A DNA stretch of 64,000 nucleotides from Qingrenia yutianensis (GTDB lineage: Bacteria > Bacillota > Clostridia > UMGS1810). Every line of letters begins with the position of its first letter. Within the stretch, counting starts at the first letter, position 1. The translations under genes were made by a program, and so were the position numbers. Below the pieces are notes generated by a model. That model did not search any database, was not told where the DNA came from, and was given only the letters and a program-made list of their open reading frames with translations. The stretch covers positions 347,475-411,474 of the forward strand of contig NZ_JACRTE010000001.1 of the NCBI RefSeq assembly GCF_014385105.1, given 5' to 3'. This document shows positions 1-8,670 of the stretch, in pieces.

Positions 1-723
1 GAAATCGGATCGGGCGCGTTTATCCCCGGCTTTGAGGACCAGCTTGTAGGCGCGGAAATCGGAAAAGAAGTTAAAGTTAACGTTACTTTCCCGAAAGATT
101 ATCATTCCGAAGATTTAAAAGGCAAAAAAGCAATGTTTAAAGTAACCGTTAAAGAAATCAAGGAGAAACAGCTCCCCGAAATCAATGACGACTTTGTTAA
201 GGACGTAAGCGAATTTGATACGCTTGACGATTACAAAAAAGATATTAAAGAAAAAATTGCAAAATCAAACGAACAGCGCGGCAGACAGGAAACCGAAAAC
301 AATGTTATCGACGAAGTTTTGAAAATTGCAACGGTTGAAATCCCCGGCTGTATGATTGATACACAGCTTGAAAATATCGCAAGAGATTTTGACTACCGCC
401 TTTCTATGCAAGGCTTAAATCTTGCAAAATATCTTGAAATGACAGGTTCAAACATCGACGCTTTCAAAGAACAGTTTAAAGAGCAGGCTGAAAAACAGGT
501 TAAAACTTCGCTCGTTTTAGAAGCTGTTGCAAAAGCTGAAAAAGTTAAAGCAACCGAAAAAGATGTTGAAGCTGAAATGAAAAAGGTTGCGGAAAGCTAC
601 AATATGGAGCTTGACAAGGTTAAAGATTTGTTTAAAGACGAAGAAAGAAAATCGCTCGAAAACGAAATCATTACCCAGAAAACCGTTGACCTTCTTGTTA
701 AAAACGCTACAAAAACAAAATAA
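1..723 (+). CDS. tig: Trigger factor, C-terminal part (5' end outside window)
   Basis: Ribosome-bound chaperone and peptidyl-prolyl isomerase that meets nascent chains at the exit tunnel. The reading frame is already open at base 1 and reads the end of the FKBP-type PPIase domain (GSGAFIPGFEDQLVG, then TFPKDYHSEDLKGKKAMF), followed by the long helical C-terminal domain that ends in KNATKTK. The N-terminal ribosome-binding domain is missing because it lies left of the window. An internal ATG at 133 is not the start. The order tig-clpP-clpX is the usual bacterial arrangement, so the three genes probably share a transcript that ends at the hairpin after clpX. Confidence 0.95.
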   Translation, partial: EIGSGAFIPGFEDQLVGAEIGKEVKVNVTFPKDYHSEDLKGKKAMFKVTVKEIKEKQLPEINDDFVKDVSEFDTLDDYKKDIKEKIAKSNEQRGRQETENNVIDEVLKIATVEIPGCMIDTQLENIARDFDYRLSMQGLNLAKYLEMTGSNIDAFKEQFKEQAEKQVKTSLVLEAVAKAEKVKATEKDVEAEMKKVAESYNMELDKVKDLFKDEERKSLENEIITQKTVDLLVKNATKTK

Positions 724-835
724 TAAATTTTGATATTATACATTGGTGGGCTGTTGTTTCAGCTGCCGTCCGATAATTTTTTATCCGGCGGAGGCTGAAG
801 CGTCAGCTCATTTCAAAAAAAGGAGGATTTTCACA

Positions 836-1420
836 ATGAGTTTAGTACCTATGGTTATCGAACAGACAAGTCGCGGAGAACGTTCATTCGACATTTATTC
901 AAGACTTTTGAAAGACAGAATTATTATGTTAAGCGACGAGGTTAACGACGTAACGGCAAGTCTTGTTGTTGCACAGCTTCTCTTCCTTGAGGGCGAGGAC
1001 CCGTCAAAAGACATTAACCTTTATATAAACAGCCCCGGAGGCTCCATCACCGCAGGTATGGCAATTTACGACACAATGCAGTACATTAAGTGCGACGTTT
1101 CCACAATCTGCATAGGTATGGCGGCAAGTATGGGTGCATTTCTCCTCTCGTCGGGTGCACCGGGCAAACGTTTTGCCCTTCCCCACAGCGAGATTATGAT
1201 CCATCAGCCTCTCGGCGGTATGCAGGGACAGGCGACGGATATTAAAATCCACGCAGACAGAATTATAAAAATCAGAAGCACTTTAAATAAACTTTTCAGC
1301 GAACAGACCGGCAAACCGCTCGAAATTATCGAGCGCGACACCGACCGCGACAACTTTATGACCGCGGCTGAAGCTAAAGAATACGGTCTTGTCGACGAGG
1401 TTATTTCAAAAAGAAAATAA
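836..1420 (+). CDS. clpP: ATP-dependent Clp protease proteolytic subunit
   Basis: Serine peptidase that forms the double-heptamer chamber fed by ClpX or ClpC. The 194-residue product has the normal ClpP length. The catalytic triad is visible: Ser98 in GMAASMGA, His123 in MIHQPLGG and Asp172 in DTDRDNF. The start is the ATG at 836 behind a strong AAAGGAGG site. An upstream in-frame start at 743 would add an unrelated leader without a ribosome site and is rejected. clpX follows after 18 bases, so the two subunits are co-expressed. Confidence 0.97.
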   Translation: MSLVPMVIEQTSRGERSFDIYSRLLKDRIIMLSDEVNDVTASLVVAQLLFLEGEDPSKDINLYINSPGGSITAGMAIYDTMQYIKCDVSTICIGMAASMGAFLLSSGAPGKRFALPHSEIMIHQPLGGMQGQATDIKIHADRIIKIRSTLNKLFSEQTGKPLEIIERDTDRDNFMTAAEAKEYGLVDEVISKRK

Positions 1421-1438
1421 ATGAGGTGAAAACATATA

Positions 1439-2716
1439 ATGGGCAATATTGATGATAAAAAGCAGCTCAAATGCTCGTTCTGCGGCAAAACCGAAGATCA
1501 GGTTTCGCGTCTTGTTGCGGGTCCGGGCGTATTTATTTGCAGCGATTGTATTGCTATGTGCTGCGACATTGTCGCCGATGACTACGATGATTTCGACAAA
1601 CAGGCGGATTTAGAAAATATTCCCAAGCCACAAGAAATTAAAAAGATTTTGGACGAATATGTTATCGGCCAGGACTTTGCAAAAAAAGTTTTGAGCGTTG
1701 CGGTTTATAATCATTATAAACGAATAGAAACAGAAGAAAAAAACGGCGATGTTGAACTTCAAAAGAGCAATATCCTTCTTCTCGGCCCCACAGGTTCGGG
1801 TAAAACGCTTATTGCGCAGACACTCGCAAAGATTATAGATGTCCCCTTTGCCATTGCGGACGCTACCTCTCTTACCGAGGCAGGCTATGTCGGCGAGGAC
1901 GTCGAAAATATTCTTTTAAAACTTATTCAGGCGGCGGATTACAATATTGAACGCGCGGAAAAAGGTATTATATACATCGACGAAATCGACAAAGTTGCAC
2001 GTAAATCCGAAAACGTTTCAATCACACGCGATGTAAGCGGCGAAGGCGTTCAGCAGGCGCTTTTGAAAATTTTGGAAGGCACTGTTGCGTCAGTTCCTCC
2101 GCAGGGCGGAAGAAAACACCCGCATCAGGAACTTATACCCATTGACACAACAAATATTCTGTTTATTTGCGGAGGCGCTTTTGACGGCATCGACAAGATA
2201 ATCGAAAGCAGAGTCGGCAAAAAGCTTATGGGGTTCGGCGCGGAAATTACAAACAAAGAAGAAAAAAGCATCGGCGAAACGCTTAAACAAATCACACCGC
2301 AGGATTTGCTCAAATTCGGTCTTATTCCCGAGTTTATCGGCAGACTTCCTATGCTGGCTACTCTTGACAATCTCGACAAAAACGCTTTGGTGCGCATACT
2401 CACAGAGCCTAAAAATGCACTTGTTAAGCAGTATAAAAAAATGCTGGAGCTTGATAACGTTGAACTTGAATTTGACGACGACGCACTCGGCGAAATCGCG
2501 CAAAAAGCCCTTGATTTAAAAACCGGCGCGCGCGGACTCCGCTCTATTGTTGAGGATACAATGCTCGACGTTATGTATGACGTCCCCTCCGACCCCACAA
2601 TCAAAAAATGCAGAATTACCAAAAACTGCGTTGATAAGCTTGAGGGTGCACAGATAACAAGAAAGACGAAAAAAACTGCTAAAATCGAAAAAGACGAAAA
2701 GAACGAAACTGCATAA
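1439..2716 (+). CDS. clpX: ATP-dependent Clp protease ATP-binding subunit ClpX
   Basis: AAA+ unfoldase that recognises substrates and threads them into ClpP. The 425 residues show the N-terminal zinc-binding domain (Cys12, Cys15, Cys34, Cys37), Walker A GPTGSGKT at 116-123, the pore loop GYVGED near 150, Walker B IIYIDEID at 177-184, and the sensor/arginine-finger region followed by GARGLRS. The loop that docks into ClpP reads MGF rather than the more common IGF or LGF. The C-terminus is a lysine-rich tail. The start has a GAGGTG site about 8 bases upstream. Confidence 0.97.
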   Translation: MGNIDDKKQLKCSFCGKTEDQVSRLVAGPGVFICSDCIAMCCDIVADDYDDFDKQADLENIPKPQEIKKILDEYVIGQDFAKKVLSVAVYNHYKRIETEEKNGDVELQKSNILLLGPTGSGKTLIAQTLAKIIDVPFAIADATSLTEAGYVGEDVENILLKLIQAADYNIERAEKGIIYIDEIDKVARKSENVSITRDVSGEGVQQALLKILEGTVASVPPQGGRKHPHQELIPIDTTNILFICGGAFDGIDKIIESRVGKKLMGFGAEITNKEEKSIGETLKQITPQDLLKFGLIPEFIGRLPMLATLDNLDKNALVRILTEPKNALVKQYKKMLELDNVELEFDDDALGEIAQKALDLKTGARGLRSIVEDTMLDVMYDVPSDPTIKKCRITKNCVDKLEGAQITRKTKKTAKIEKDEKNETA

Positions 2717-2743
2717 ATTCGCTTTTTAAAATTGAAATTATAA

Positions 2744-2798
2744 AATTTACCCGTTTAATTTTTGCAAATCTGCATATAATTAAAACGGGTAATTTTTT
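2744..2798 (+). terminator. Rho-independent terminator of tig-clpP-clpX
   Basis: A 10-bp stem (TTACCCGTTT pairing with AAACGGGTAA) is extended by A/T pairs and followed by a T run. It lies 28 bases after the clpX stop, just before the next gene. Confidence 0.75.
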
Positions 2799-2826
2799 AT
2801 TGCAAAAACAAAAAAGGAGCGGTTAT

Positions 2827-3018
2827 ATGCTGGACAATATTTCTCTTGTGCTGATAATAATCGGCGCGTTAAACTGGGGAATAATCGGACTTTTCGGCGT
2901 TGACCTTATAGGTATGCTTTTCGGCGGTCAGCTCACGCTCATTCCGAGAATTATATATACCTTGGTCGGCATTGCAGGCATATGGGCAATCACCCTTTTG
3001 TTCAAAGAAAAGCACTGA
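2827..3018 (+). CDS. DUF378 family small membrane protein
   Basis: A 63-residue protein with two hydrophobic helices (about residues 5-25 and 38-58) separated by a short loop. The pattern ALNWGIIGLFGVDLI is the hallmark of the DUF378 family (YuzA-like), small integral membrane proteins without an established function. The start at 2827 is preceded by AAAAAGGAGCGG; an in-frame start at 2800 would place this ribosome site inside the gene. It sits alone between two terminators. Confidence 0.85.
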   Translation: MLDNISLVLIIIGALNWGIIGLFGVDLIGMLFGGQLTLIPRIIYTLVGIAGIWAITLLFKEKH

Positions 3019-3029
3019 TAAATTCCGTA

Positions 3030-3077
3030 AAAAAGACGCCGCACACGTTTGGTAAAACGTTTATGCGGCGTCTTTTT
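3030..3077. terminator. Bidirectional terminator
   Basis: A perfect 14-bp stem (AAAAAGACGCCGCA with TGCGGCGTCTTTTT) has a T run on each strand. It can end the DUF378 gene on the plus strand and the converging SLH gene on the minus strand. Confidence 0.9.
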
Positions 3078-3115
3078 ATTTTTTTATAAAATTTTACTTA
3101 ATATTACTTAATAAA

Positions 3116-4960
3116 CTATCCGAGAACTATAATAGTTGTAGCCTCAAACACACCTGATTTTACAGAGCCGATTGCCGTAACCGACATACCCGATGTGATG
3201 GTTTTGAGTGTTGCTTCTTTGCCGGTGGAGTTGTTTATAATTTTTGTAGCCTTGCCTACAAACACCGACTGCGTGATGTTCTGCGCTGTAACCGCGTCAT
3301 AATATGTCATCTGAACAAGACCGTAAGACGCATTTACAAGGTCAACCGTACCGGTAATCTGTGTTATTGTTTCAATCGGCGAAGTGTCGATTTTAACGAT
3401 TGTGTCGCTCTCGAGCGTGATTTTCGCCGTTGTAGACAGTCTTAAATCGTAAATCGTACCCGACGTGCCGTTAACGGTAATCACAACGTCGGACGAAAGC
3501 GGATAAGTTTTGCTCTCGCCGTTAAGTTTGATTTTCACCGACGGCGACGCGGAAATGTTGATTTCTTCAATAAATCCGTTAGTGTTTGACGTTTTGCTTG
3601 TTGCAATAATCTTTGTGATAAAGCCGTATTCAAGTGTCATACTAACCGAGTCGCCCGTGCGGACTTCGGAAAGTGCCGCGCTCGCTGTGCCGTTTTTATT
3701 CACGGTGATGTCACTGCCGGCAATGTAAGAAACCTCTTTATCGTCAACGTCTGTAAGTTTAACGTAAACACCCAAATCACTTGTGTAAATCTCTTTTACC
3801 GTACCTTTAACCGTTTCGGTTTTAGGCTTTGCGGCAATAAGCGTAATTTTGCCTTTTTTGAGAGTAACCTCGGCATAATCGCCCGATTTAAGCGCGGTTA
3901 CGGTGCTCTTTTCGCCCTCGTATGTAACGTTGACATTTTCGGCGGTTGTATATTCAACAACTTCTTTATCACCGCTGTCGAGGAATTTATTAAACTTAAT
4001 TGTGCTTGTGCCTGTCTTTGAATTGTTTTTAATCGAGCTGATTGAACCGCGGAACGATTCCTCAACGTCTGGTGTTATAAAATCAATCGAGAAAAGCGAC
4101 GCTTTTTTCGTTGTGATAACGCATTCATAGCCTATCGAAACGTCGTCAAGAGTGATTTTTTCGCCCTCAAATCTCAACGCAACGTCATCTTTAACGGTAT
4201 AGCCGTAAGGCTCGTCGTCCTTGCCTTTAAGCTTGATTACGCCGAGAAGCGAGTCAACATTTGTAACAATCGCGCTGAATTTTTCAAATCCGGCATTGTT
4301 TTTGAGTTTATACAAAACTACTGCCATCTGCGCCCTTGTAACCTCTGTATTGGGCGAAAATTCCGTTGCCGACATACCCTGCATAAGACCTTGTTCGGTT
4401 ACATATTCAACATATTTCTTTGCAAACGACGGGATACTCGATTCGTCCGAATACGAAAGCACCGACGCAAGATTTTTCTTAACCGTTTCCTCTGCGCCCA
4501 TAGCCTTTGTGAGAAGAACCGCAAGTTCATAACGTTTAAGTCCCTGTGACGCATTTGTGCTGCCTATATAATCGGCAAGCTCGGACGTCGAGATGATGTT
4601 TTTTCCGAGAAGATAAGCAAGCTCATTGCTGCCGTACGCAATATCGTATTTTTCAATATCAGCGCCGTATTTTTCGGTGAAAACGTCAATAAGTTCTTTG
4701 TTTTCCGAATCATTAACGCCCAAAATTCTTGCCGCAAGAACGAGCGACTCAAGCTTTGTGACGGTGTTTGCAGGTCGGAAAGTGCCGTCCTCATAACCCA
4801 GAATGATTTTGTCGGCCGCCATAGAATCGACCGCCTCAACCGCCCAGCCGTAATTTGCGTCGGTAACATCAGCGAATTTTGCCGCAAACGCTGTCGTATA
4901 TGCCATTGTAGAGCAAATCGCGGCAGCCGCTGCAAGGCTGATTACTTTTTTCAATTTCAT
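3116..4960 (-). CDS. S-layer homology (SLH) domain surface protein with beta-rich repeats
   Basis: Secreted 614-residue cell-surface protein. It starts with a signal peptide (MKLKKVISLAAAAAICS, likely cleavage after AFA). SLH modules cover about residues 28-230; the typical ending GYEDGTFRPANTVTKLE is clear in the first and SPNTEVTRAQMAVVLY in the last, while the middle one is degenerate. SLH domains usually bind a pyruvylated secondary wall polymer. The rest is a series of roughly 70-residue beta-rich units that each open with G-x-I/V-x-x-I and contain a VTV or VTYEG core; their function is unknown. The start has a GAGGAGG site 8 bases upstream. It lies 28 bases after tsaD and may be read through from that operon. 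Confidence 0.88.
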   Translation of the reverse strand: MKLKKVISLAAAAAICSTMAYTTAFAAKFADVTDANYGWAVEAVDSMAADKIILGYEDGTFRPANTVTKLESLVLAARILGVNDSENKELIDVFTEKYGADIEKYDIAYGSNELAYLLGKNIISTSELADYIGSTNASQGLKRYELAVLLTKAMGAEETVKKNLASVLSYSDESSIPSFAKKYVEYVTEQGLMQGMSATEFSPNTEVTRAQMAVVLYKLKNNAGFEKFSAIVTNVDSLLGVIKLKGKDDEPYGYTVKDDVALRFEGEKITLDDVSIGYECVITTKKASLFSIDFITPDVEESFRGSISSIKNNSKTGTSTIKFNKFLDSGDKEVVEYTTAENVNVTYEGEKSTVTALKSGDYAEVTLKKGKITLIAAKPKTETVKGTVKEIYTSDLGVYVKLTDVDDKEVSYIAGSDITVNKNGTASAALSEVRTGDSVSMTLEYGFITKIIATSKTSNTNGFIEEINISASPSVKIKLNGESKTYPLSSDVVITVNGTSGTIYDLRLSTTAKITLESDTIVKIDTSPIETITQITGTVDLVNASYGLVQMTYYDAVTAQNITQSVFVGKATKIINNSTGKEATLKTITSGMSVTAIGSVKSGVFEATTIIVLG

Positions 4961-4988
4961 TTGTAAAACCTCCTCATATTTGAATATT

Positions 4989-5996
4989 TTAATTTTGTTC
5001 AACATTAAGATACGGAATTGCATTAAGCGTTAAATCCTTAAAATTTCCGTTTAAGAATTCATAGTATCCGCAGCAGCCAACCATTGCCGCATTGTCGGTG
5101 CAGAAAATCGGCGACGGATAATAGAGTTTTAAATTGTCCTTTCGTTTTTCCAGTTCGGCGCGGAGCGCACTGTTTGCCGCAACACCGCCTGCAATGGCAA
5201 TTTTGTCAACACCGTATTTTTTCGCCGCACCGATAAGATTTTTCGCCAGCACCTCAACCACGCTTTTCTGAAAAGATGCCGCAATATCTGCGCGGTTATA
5301 CGTTTCGCCTTTCTGCTCGAGATTGTGCAGATAGTTTATAACGCCGGTTTTTATACCGCTGAAACTAAAATCAAACGAATCTTTTCCGAATGAAACCTGT
5401 TTGAATGCCGCAAAATCGGGATTGCCGTTCTTTGCCTCTTTGTCAATTTTCGGGCCGCCGGGATAACCTAGTCCGAGAACTCTCGCAACCTTGTCGAAAG
5501 CCTCGCCTGCCGCGTCGTCACGCGTCTGACCCAAAATTTTGTATTTTGTGTAGTCCTCCGCAAGTATGATGTGACTGTGACCGCCCGACGCAACAAGGCA
5601 TACAAACGGCGGTTCAAGATCTTTATGCTCAATATAATTTGCGCAAATGTGCGCTCTTATATGATGAACACCGACAAGCGGTTTGTTAAGCGAATACGCA
5701 AGCGCCTTTGCGCTTGACACTCCCACAAGCAGCGCACCGACAAGCCCCGGCGCATATGTAACGGCTATCGCGTCCAAGTCGCCGAATGTAACATTCGCCT
5801 CGCCGAGCGCCTCTTCAATAACGGTACTCACTGCCTCAAGATGCTTTCGCGACGCAATTTCGGGAACAACTCCGCCGTACTTCTGATGAATTTTAATCTG
5901 TGTCGATATAACGTTTGACAAAACATTTCTGCCGTTTTCCACAACCGCGGCGGCGGTTTCGTCGCACGAAGATTCAATGCCTAAAATCAGTGCCGT
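4989..5996 (-). CDS. tsaD: tRNA N6-adenosine threonylcarbamoyltransferase TsaD
   Basis: Transfers the threonylcarbamoyl group to A37 of ANN-decoding tRNAs (t6A synthesis) with TsaB and TsaE. The conserved N-terminal motif GIESSCDET, the metal-binding HIRAH (about residues 112-116), SGGHS and GGVAAN identify it. No ATG, GTG or TTG lies in frame between an upstream TGA and the ESSCDET motif. The best spaced candidate is ACG at 5996-5994, 8 bases after GGAGG, which gives MALILGIESSCDET; ATA at 6002 and CTG at 5990 are alternatives. The next standard start, a GTG at 5942, would remove the motif. It follows rimI by a few bases. Confidence 0.9.
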   Translation of the reverse strand, partial: TALILGIESSCDETAAAVVENGRNVLSNVISTQIKIHQKYGGVVPEIASRKHLEAVSTVIEEALGEANVTFGDLDAIAVTYAPGLVGALLVGVSSAKALAYSLNKPLVGVHHIRAHICANYIEHKDLEPPFVCLVASGGHSHIILAEDYTKYKILGQTRDDAAGEAFDKVARVLGLGYPGGPKIDKEAKNGNPDFAAFKQVSFGKDSFDFSFSGIKTGVINYLHNLEQKGETYNRADIAASFQKSVVEVLAKNLIGAAKKYGVDKIAIAGGVAANSALRAELEKRKDNLKLYYPSPIFCTDNAAMVGCCGYYEFLNGNFKDLTLNAIPYLNVEQN

Positions 5997-6010
5997 GGCT
6001 ATCCCCTCCT

Positions 6011-6460
6011 TTAATTTTCACGCGTGTATTTTTTCGACATAACGAGCGCGTCCTCGTTGTTGTAGCTTGTATAATAACCCTTGCGTTTTCCCAGAATTTC
6101 AAACCCGCTCTTTTTGTAGAACGAAACCGCGTTCACATTTCCGGCGCGAACCTCAAGAAAACACTCGGCAATACTTTTTTCTTTAAAAATTTCTTCCGTT
6201 TTTCCAAAAATTTTCGTCGCTGTTCCCTGCCGTCTGAAGTTTTTGTCAACGCAAATCCTCAAAAGTTCCGCCTCATCGCATACATATGTAAAGCAAGCAT
6301 AACCAGCGGTTTTTCCGGCATTTTTTGCTATGATATACCCGCTGTTTTGCATTTCAAACTGCGATTTTATCATATCAATGCTCCAAAAATCTTTAAAAAT
6401 ATCTTTTTCGAGCGACGCAATGCTTTCAAGGTCACATTCCGACGCAAGGCAAATTTCCAT
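6011..6460 (-). CDS. rimI: Ribosomal protein S18 alanine N-acetyltransferase-like GNAT protein
   Basis: A 149-residue GNAT acetyltransferase. The acetyl-CoA binding signature is RRQGTATKIF, followed by the RimI-type segment FLEVRAGNVNAVSFYKKSGF. RimI acetylates the N-terminus of S18 in enterobacteria; in Firmicutes the substrate range is less certain. The gene is commonly placed beside tsaD, as here. It starts 13 bases after the sua5 stop with AAAGGA as ribosome site. Confidence 0.9.
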   Translation of the reverse strand: MEICLASECDLESIASLEKDIFKDFWSIDMIKSQFEMQNSGYIIAKNAGKTAGYACFTYVCDEAELLRICVDKNFRRQGTATKIFGKTEEIFKEKSIAECFLEVRAGNVNAVSFYKKSGFEILGKRKGYYTSYNNEDALVMSKKYTREN

Positions 6461-6473
6461 AAAAAATTCCTTT

Positions 6474-7475
6474 TTAAACGTTAATTATTTTATATCCGGC
6501 AGACTTGAAAATACGGTTTTTAACGGCAACGCCGATACCGCTTTCGTCTTCAAACTGCGCATATATAACATCTATATTGTGCTTGTCAAACTCGCGCAAA
6601 GCCTCATACAAAACATATGCGTAATGCTTCATATCATCACCTGCGTTAATGACGTAATCGGCATTTTTATACTCTGTGTTTTTATAGGACAAAACGCCCG
6701 TTTTCTTCTGCTTGTCCGAAAGTATGCCGTCAATGTATTTTTTGCAGTTTTCACTGCTTCCCAAAACCACAAATACCTCTGCTTTCGGCGAATAATGCGT
6801 ATATTTCATACCGGGACATTTCGGAGTTTTCACACCTTTTATGTCAACATAATCGGTTTTGATTTTATCGGTAATTTTGCGTATATCTTCAAATGTGACA
6901 TATCCGGGACGCAAAATTTTAAATTCATCACCCGAAACGTCCAAAACGGTCGACTCAATTCCAACGTCACATTCACCGCCGTCGATTATAAAATCAACTC
7001 TGCCCATCATATCGTCGCAAACGTGCTCAAACACCGTCGGGCTTGGACTTCCCGACAAATTTGCACTCGGCGCGGCAACAAAAACACCGCTTTTTTTAAT
7101 GAGCTTCTGCGCTGTTTCATTAGACGGAAAACGCACCGCAACGGTATCAAGATTTGCCGTAACGCGCGTCGGAACAGCGCCGCCTTTTTTAAAAATCAAT
7201 GTGAGCGGACCCGGCCAGAATGCGTCCATAAGCTTTCTCGCGTCGGGCGATACCTCGCGCACGATTTTGTCAATATCATTTTTGTCGGCAATATGCACAA
7301 TCAGCGGATTGTCGCTCGGTCTGCCCTTTGCGGTATAAATTTTTTCAACCGCTTTTTCGTTTAAAGCGTCGGCGCCGAGTCCGTAAACCGTTTCGGTGGG
7401 AAATATCACCGTTCCGCCGTTTTTAAGGCACTTCGCCGCCTCGTCCAAATCGCCGTTATTTACAATTTTTGTCAT
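6474..7475 (-). CDS. L-threonylcarbamoyladenylate synthase (Sua5/TsaC type)
   Basis: Makes threonylcarbamoyl-AMP from threonine, bicarbonate and ATP, the first step of t6A synthesis. The 333 residues comprise the YrdC-like catalytic domain (about 1-200: GGTVIFPTETVYGLG, KGRPSDNPL, SAPSAN-like VAAPSANLSG) and the extra C-terminal Sua5 domain (after PGMKYTHYSPKAEV). The ATG at 7475 is preferred; an adjacent in-frame TTG at 7478 is equally close to a weak AGGAA site. Its position between prfA and rimI-tsaD fits a t6A gene group; tsaB and tsaE are not in this window. Confidence 0.92.
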   Translation of the reverse strand: MTKIVNNGDLDEAAKCLKNGGTVIFPTETVYGLGADALNEKAVEKIYTAKGRPSDNPLIVHIADKNDIDKIVREVSPDARKLMDAFWPGPLTLIFKKGGAVPTRVTANLDTVAVRFPSNETAQKLIKKSGVFVAAPSANLSGSPSPTVFEHVCDDMMGRVDFIIDGGECDVGIESTVLDVSGDEFKILRPGYVTFEDIRKITDKIKTDYVDIKGVKTPKCPGMKYTHYSPKAEVFVVLGSSENCKKYIDGILSDKQKKTGVLSYKNTEYKNADYVINAGDDMKHYAYVLYEALREFDKHNIDVIYAQFEDESGIGVAVKNRIFKSAGYKIINV

Positions 7476-7502
7476 CAAAAAGTCATTTCCTTATTTAAAA
7501 TC

Positions 7503-8573
7503 TTAATTTGTTTCCGCTTTCAATTTTTCGCTTTGGTCCGCTGTTATAAGCGCGTCGATAATCTCGTTTAAATCACCGTTTAACACCATATCAAGCTTGT
7601 GCAGAGTAAGCGAAATTCTGTGATCCGTAACCCTGCCCTGCGGAAAATTGTATGTTCTTATTCTTTCGCTTCTGTCGCCTGTTCCAACCTGGCTTTTGCG
7701 CTCTGCCGAAAGCTCGGCGTTCTGCGCTGAAATCGCCATATCATAAACACGCGAACGAAGAATTTTCATAGCTTTTTCTTTATTTTTAAGCTGTGATTTT
7801 TCGTCCTGGCACGATACAACAACGCCCGTGGGAATATGCGTAATTCGCACCGCCGAATCGGTAGTGTTAACGCACTGACCGCCCGGACCGCCTGCGCGGA
7901 AAACATCAATTCGCAAATCGTTGGGGTTAATGTCAACCTCAACCTCTTCCACCTCGGGAAGAACCGCAACGGTAACCGTTGACGTGTGGATACGTCCGCC
8001 CGACTCGGTTGACGGTATTCGCTGAACGCGGTGAACACCGCTTTCAAATTTAAGTCTGCTGTATGCGCCCTGACCGTTTATCGCAAAAGATACCTCTTTA
8101 TAACCGCCGATGTCGGTTTCGTTTGCCGAGAGCATTTCAACTTTCCAATGCATCGACTCGGCATACATTGAATACATTCTCAAAAGGTCTGCGGCAAAAA
8201 GCGCTGCCTCATCACCGCCCGCACCTCCGCGGATTTCCATAATAACGTTTTTGTCGTCGTTTTCATCTTTGGGAAGAAGCAGAATTTTTATTTCCTGCTC
8301 GATTTTTTCGATTTTTTCTTTTCCTTCTTCAAATTCCGCCTCGGCAAGCTCTTTCATTTCCTTGTCGTCCGAGGTTTCGATTATCTCTTTCGCCTCATTT
8401 ATGTTATCGTTTATAAGCTTATATTCCTTATATTTTTCAACAATGGGAGTAATATCCGAATGTTCCTTGCAAAGCTTTCTCCAAAGATTTTGGTCTGCAA
8501 TAACCTCGGGGTCGGCAATTTTTTTCTCCAGCTCCTCAAATCTTCCTTCTATAAAGGACAGTTTTTCAAACAT
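7503..8573 (-). CDS. prfA: Peptide chain release factor 1
   Basis: Recognises UAA and UAG and triggers peptide release. The 356-residue protein shows the stop-codon reading motif PST (187-189) of the RF1 type, the peptidyl-hydrolase loop GGPGGQ with GGQ at 231-233, and an N-terminal coiled region (about 1-100). It starts at ATG 8573 behind AAGGTG; seven extra in-frame residues upstream are unlikely to be translated. It leads the operon prfA-sua5-rimI-tsaD. Confidence 0.96.
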   Translation of the reverse strand: MFEKLSFIEGRFEELEKKIADPEVIADQNLWRKLCKEHSDITPIVEKYKEYKLINDNINEAKEIIETSDDKEMKELAEAEFEEGKEKIEKIEQEIKILLLPKDENDDKNVIMEIRGGAGGDEAALFAADLLRMYSMYAESMHWKVEMLSANETDIGGYKEVSFAINGQGAYSRLKFESGVHRVQRIPSTESGGRIHTSTVTVAVLPEVEEVEVDINPNDLRIDVFRAGGPGGQCVNTTDSAVRITHIPTGVVVSCQDEKSQLKNKEKAMKILRSRVYDMAISAQNAELSAERKSQVGTGDRSERIRTYNFPQGRVTDHRISLTLHKLDMVLNGDLNEIIDALITADQSEKLKAETN

Positions 8574-8620
8574 TTCGCACCTTCTAATCGTCATATGTAG
8601 TCATAATTTCACTTGCATAC

Positions 8621-8629
8621 ATTATATCA
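8621..8629 (-). promoter_or_regulatory. Extended -10 promoter for prfA operon
   Basis: On the minus strand the sequence reads TGATATAAT, an extended -10 element about 48 bases upstream of the prfA ATG. The matching -35 position (TTTATT) is poor, as is common with extended -10 promoters. Confidence 0.55.
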
Positions 8630-8670
8630 TACATTTTGCATAAAATAAATACTTTTTTTTAAACTTAATA

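Noticed and set aside
743..835. N-terminal extension of ClpP
   Set aside because: The extra 31 residues have no similarity to ClpP and a strong ribosome site precedes the ATG at 836.
6330..7364. 344-codon plus-strand frame opposite sua5
   Set aside because: It is a shadow of the coding strand: no ribosome site, no recognisable domain, and odd residue composition rich in Phe, Asn and Arg.
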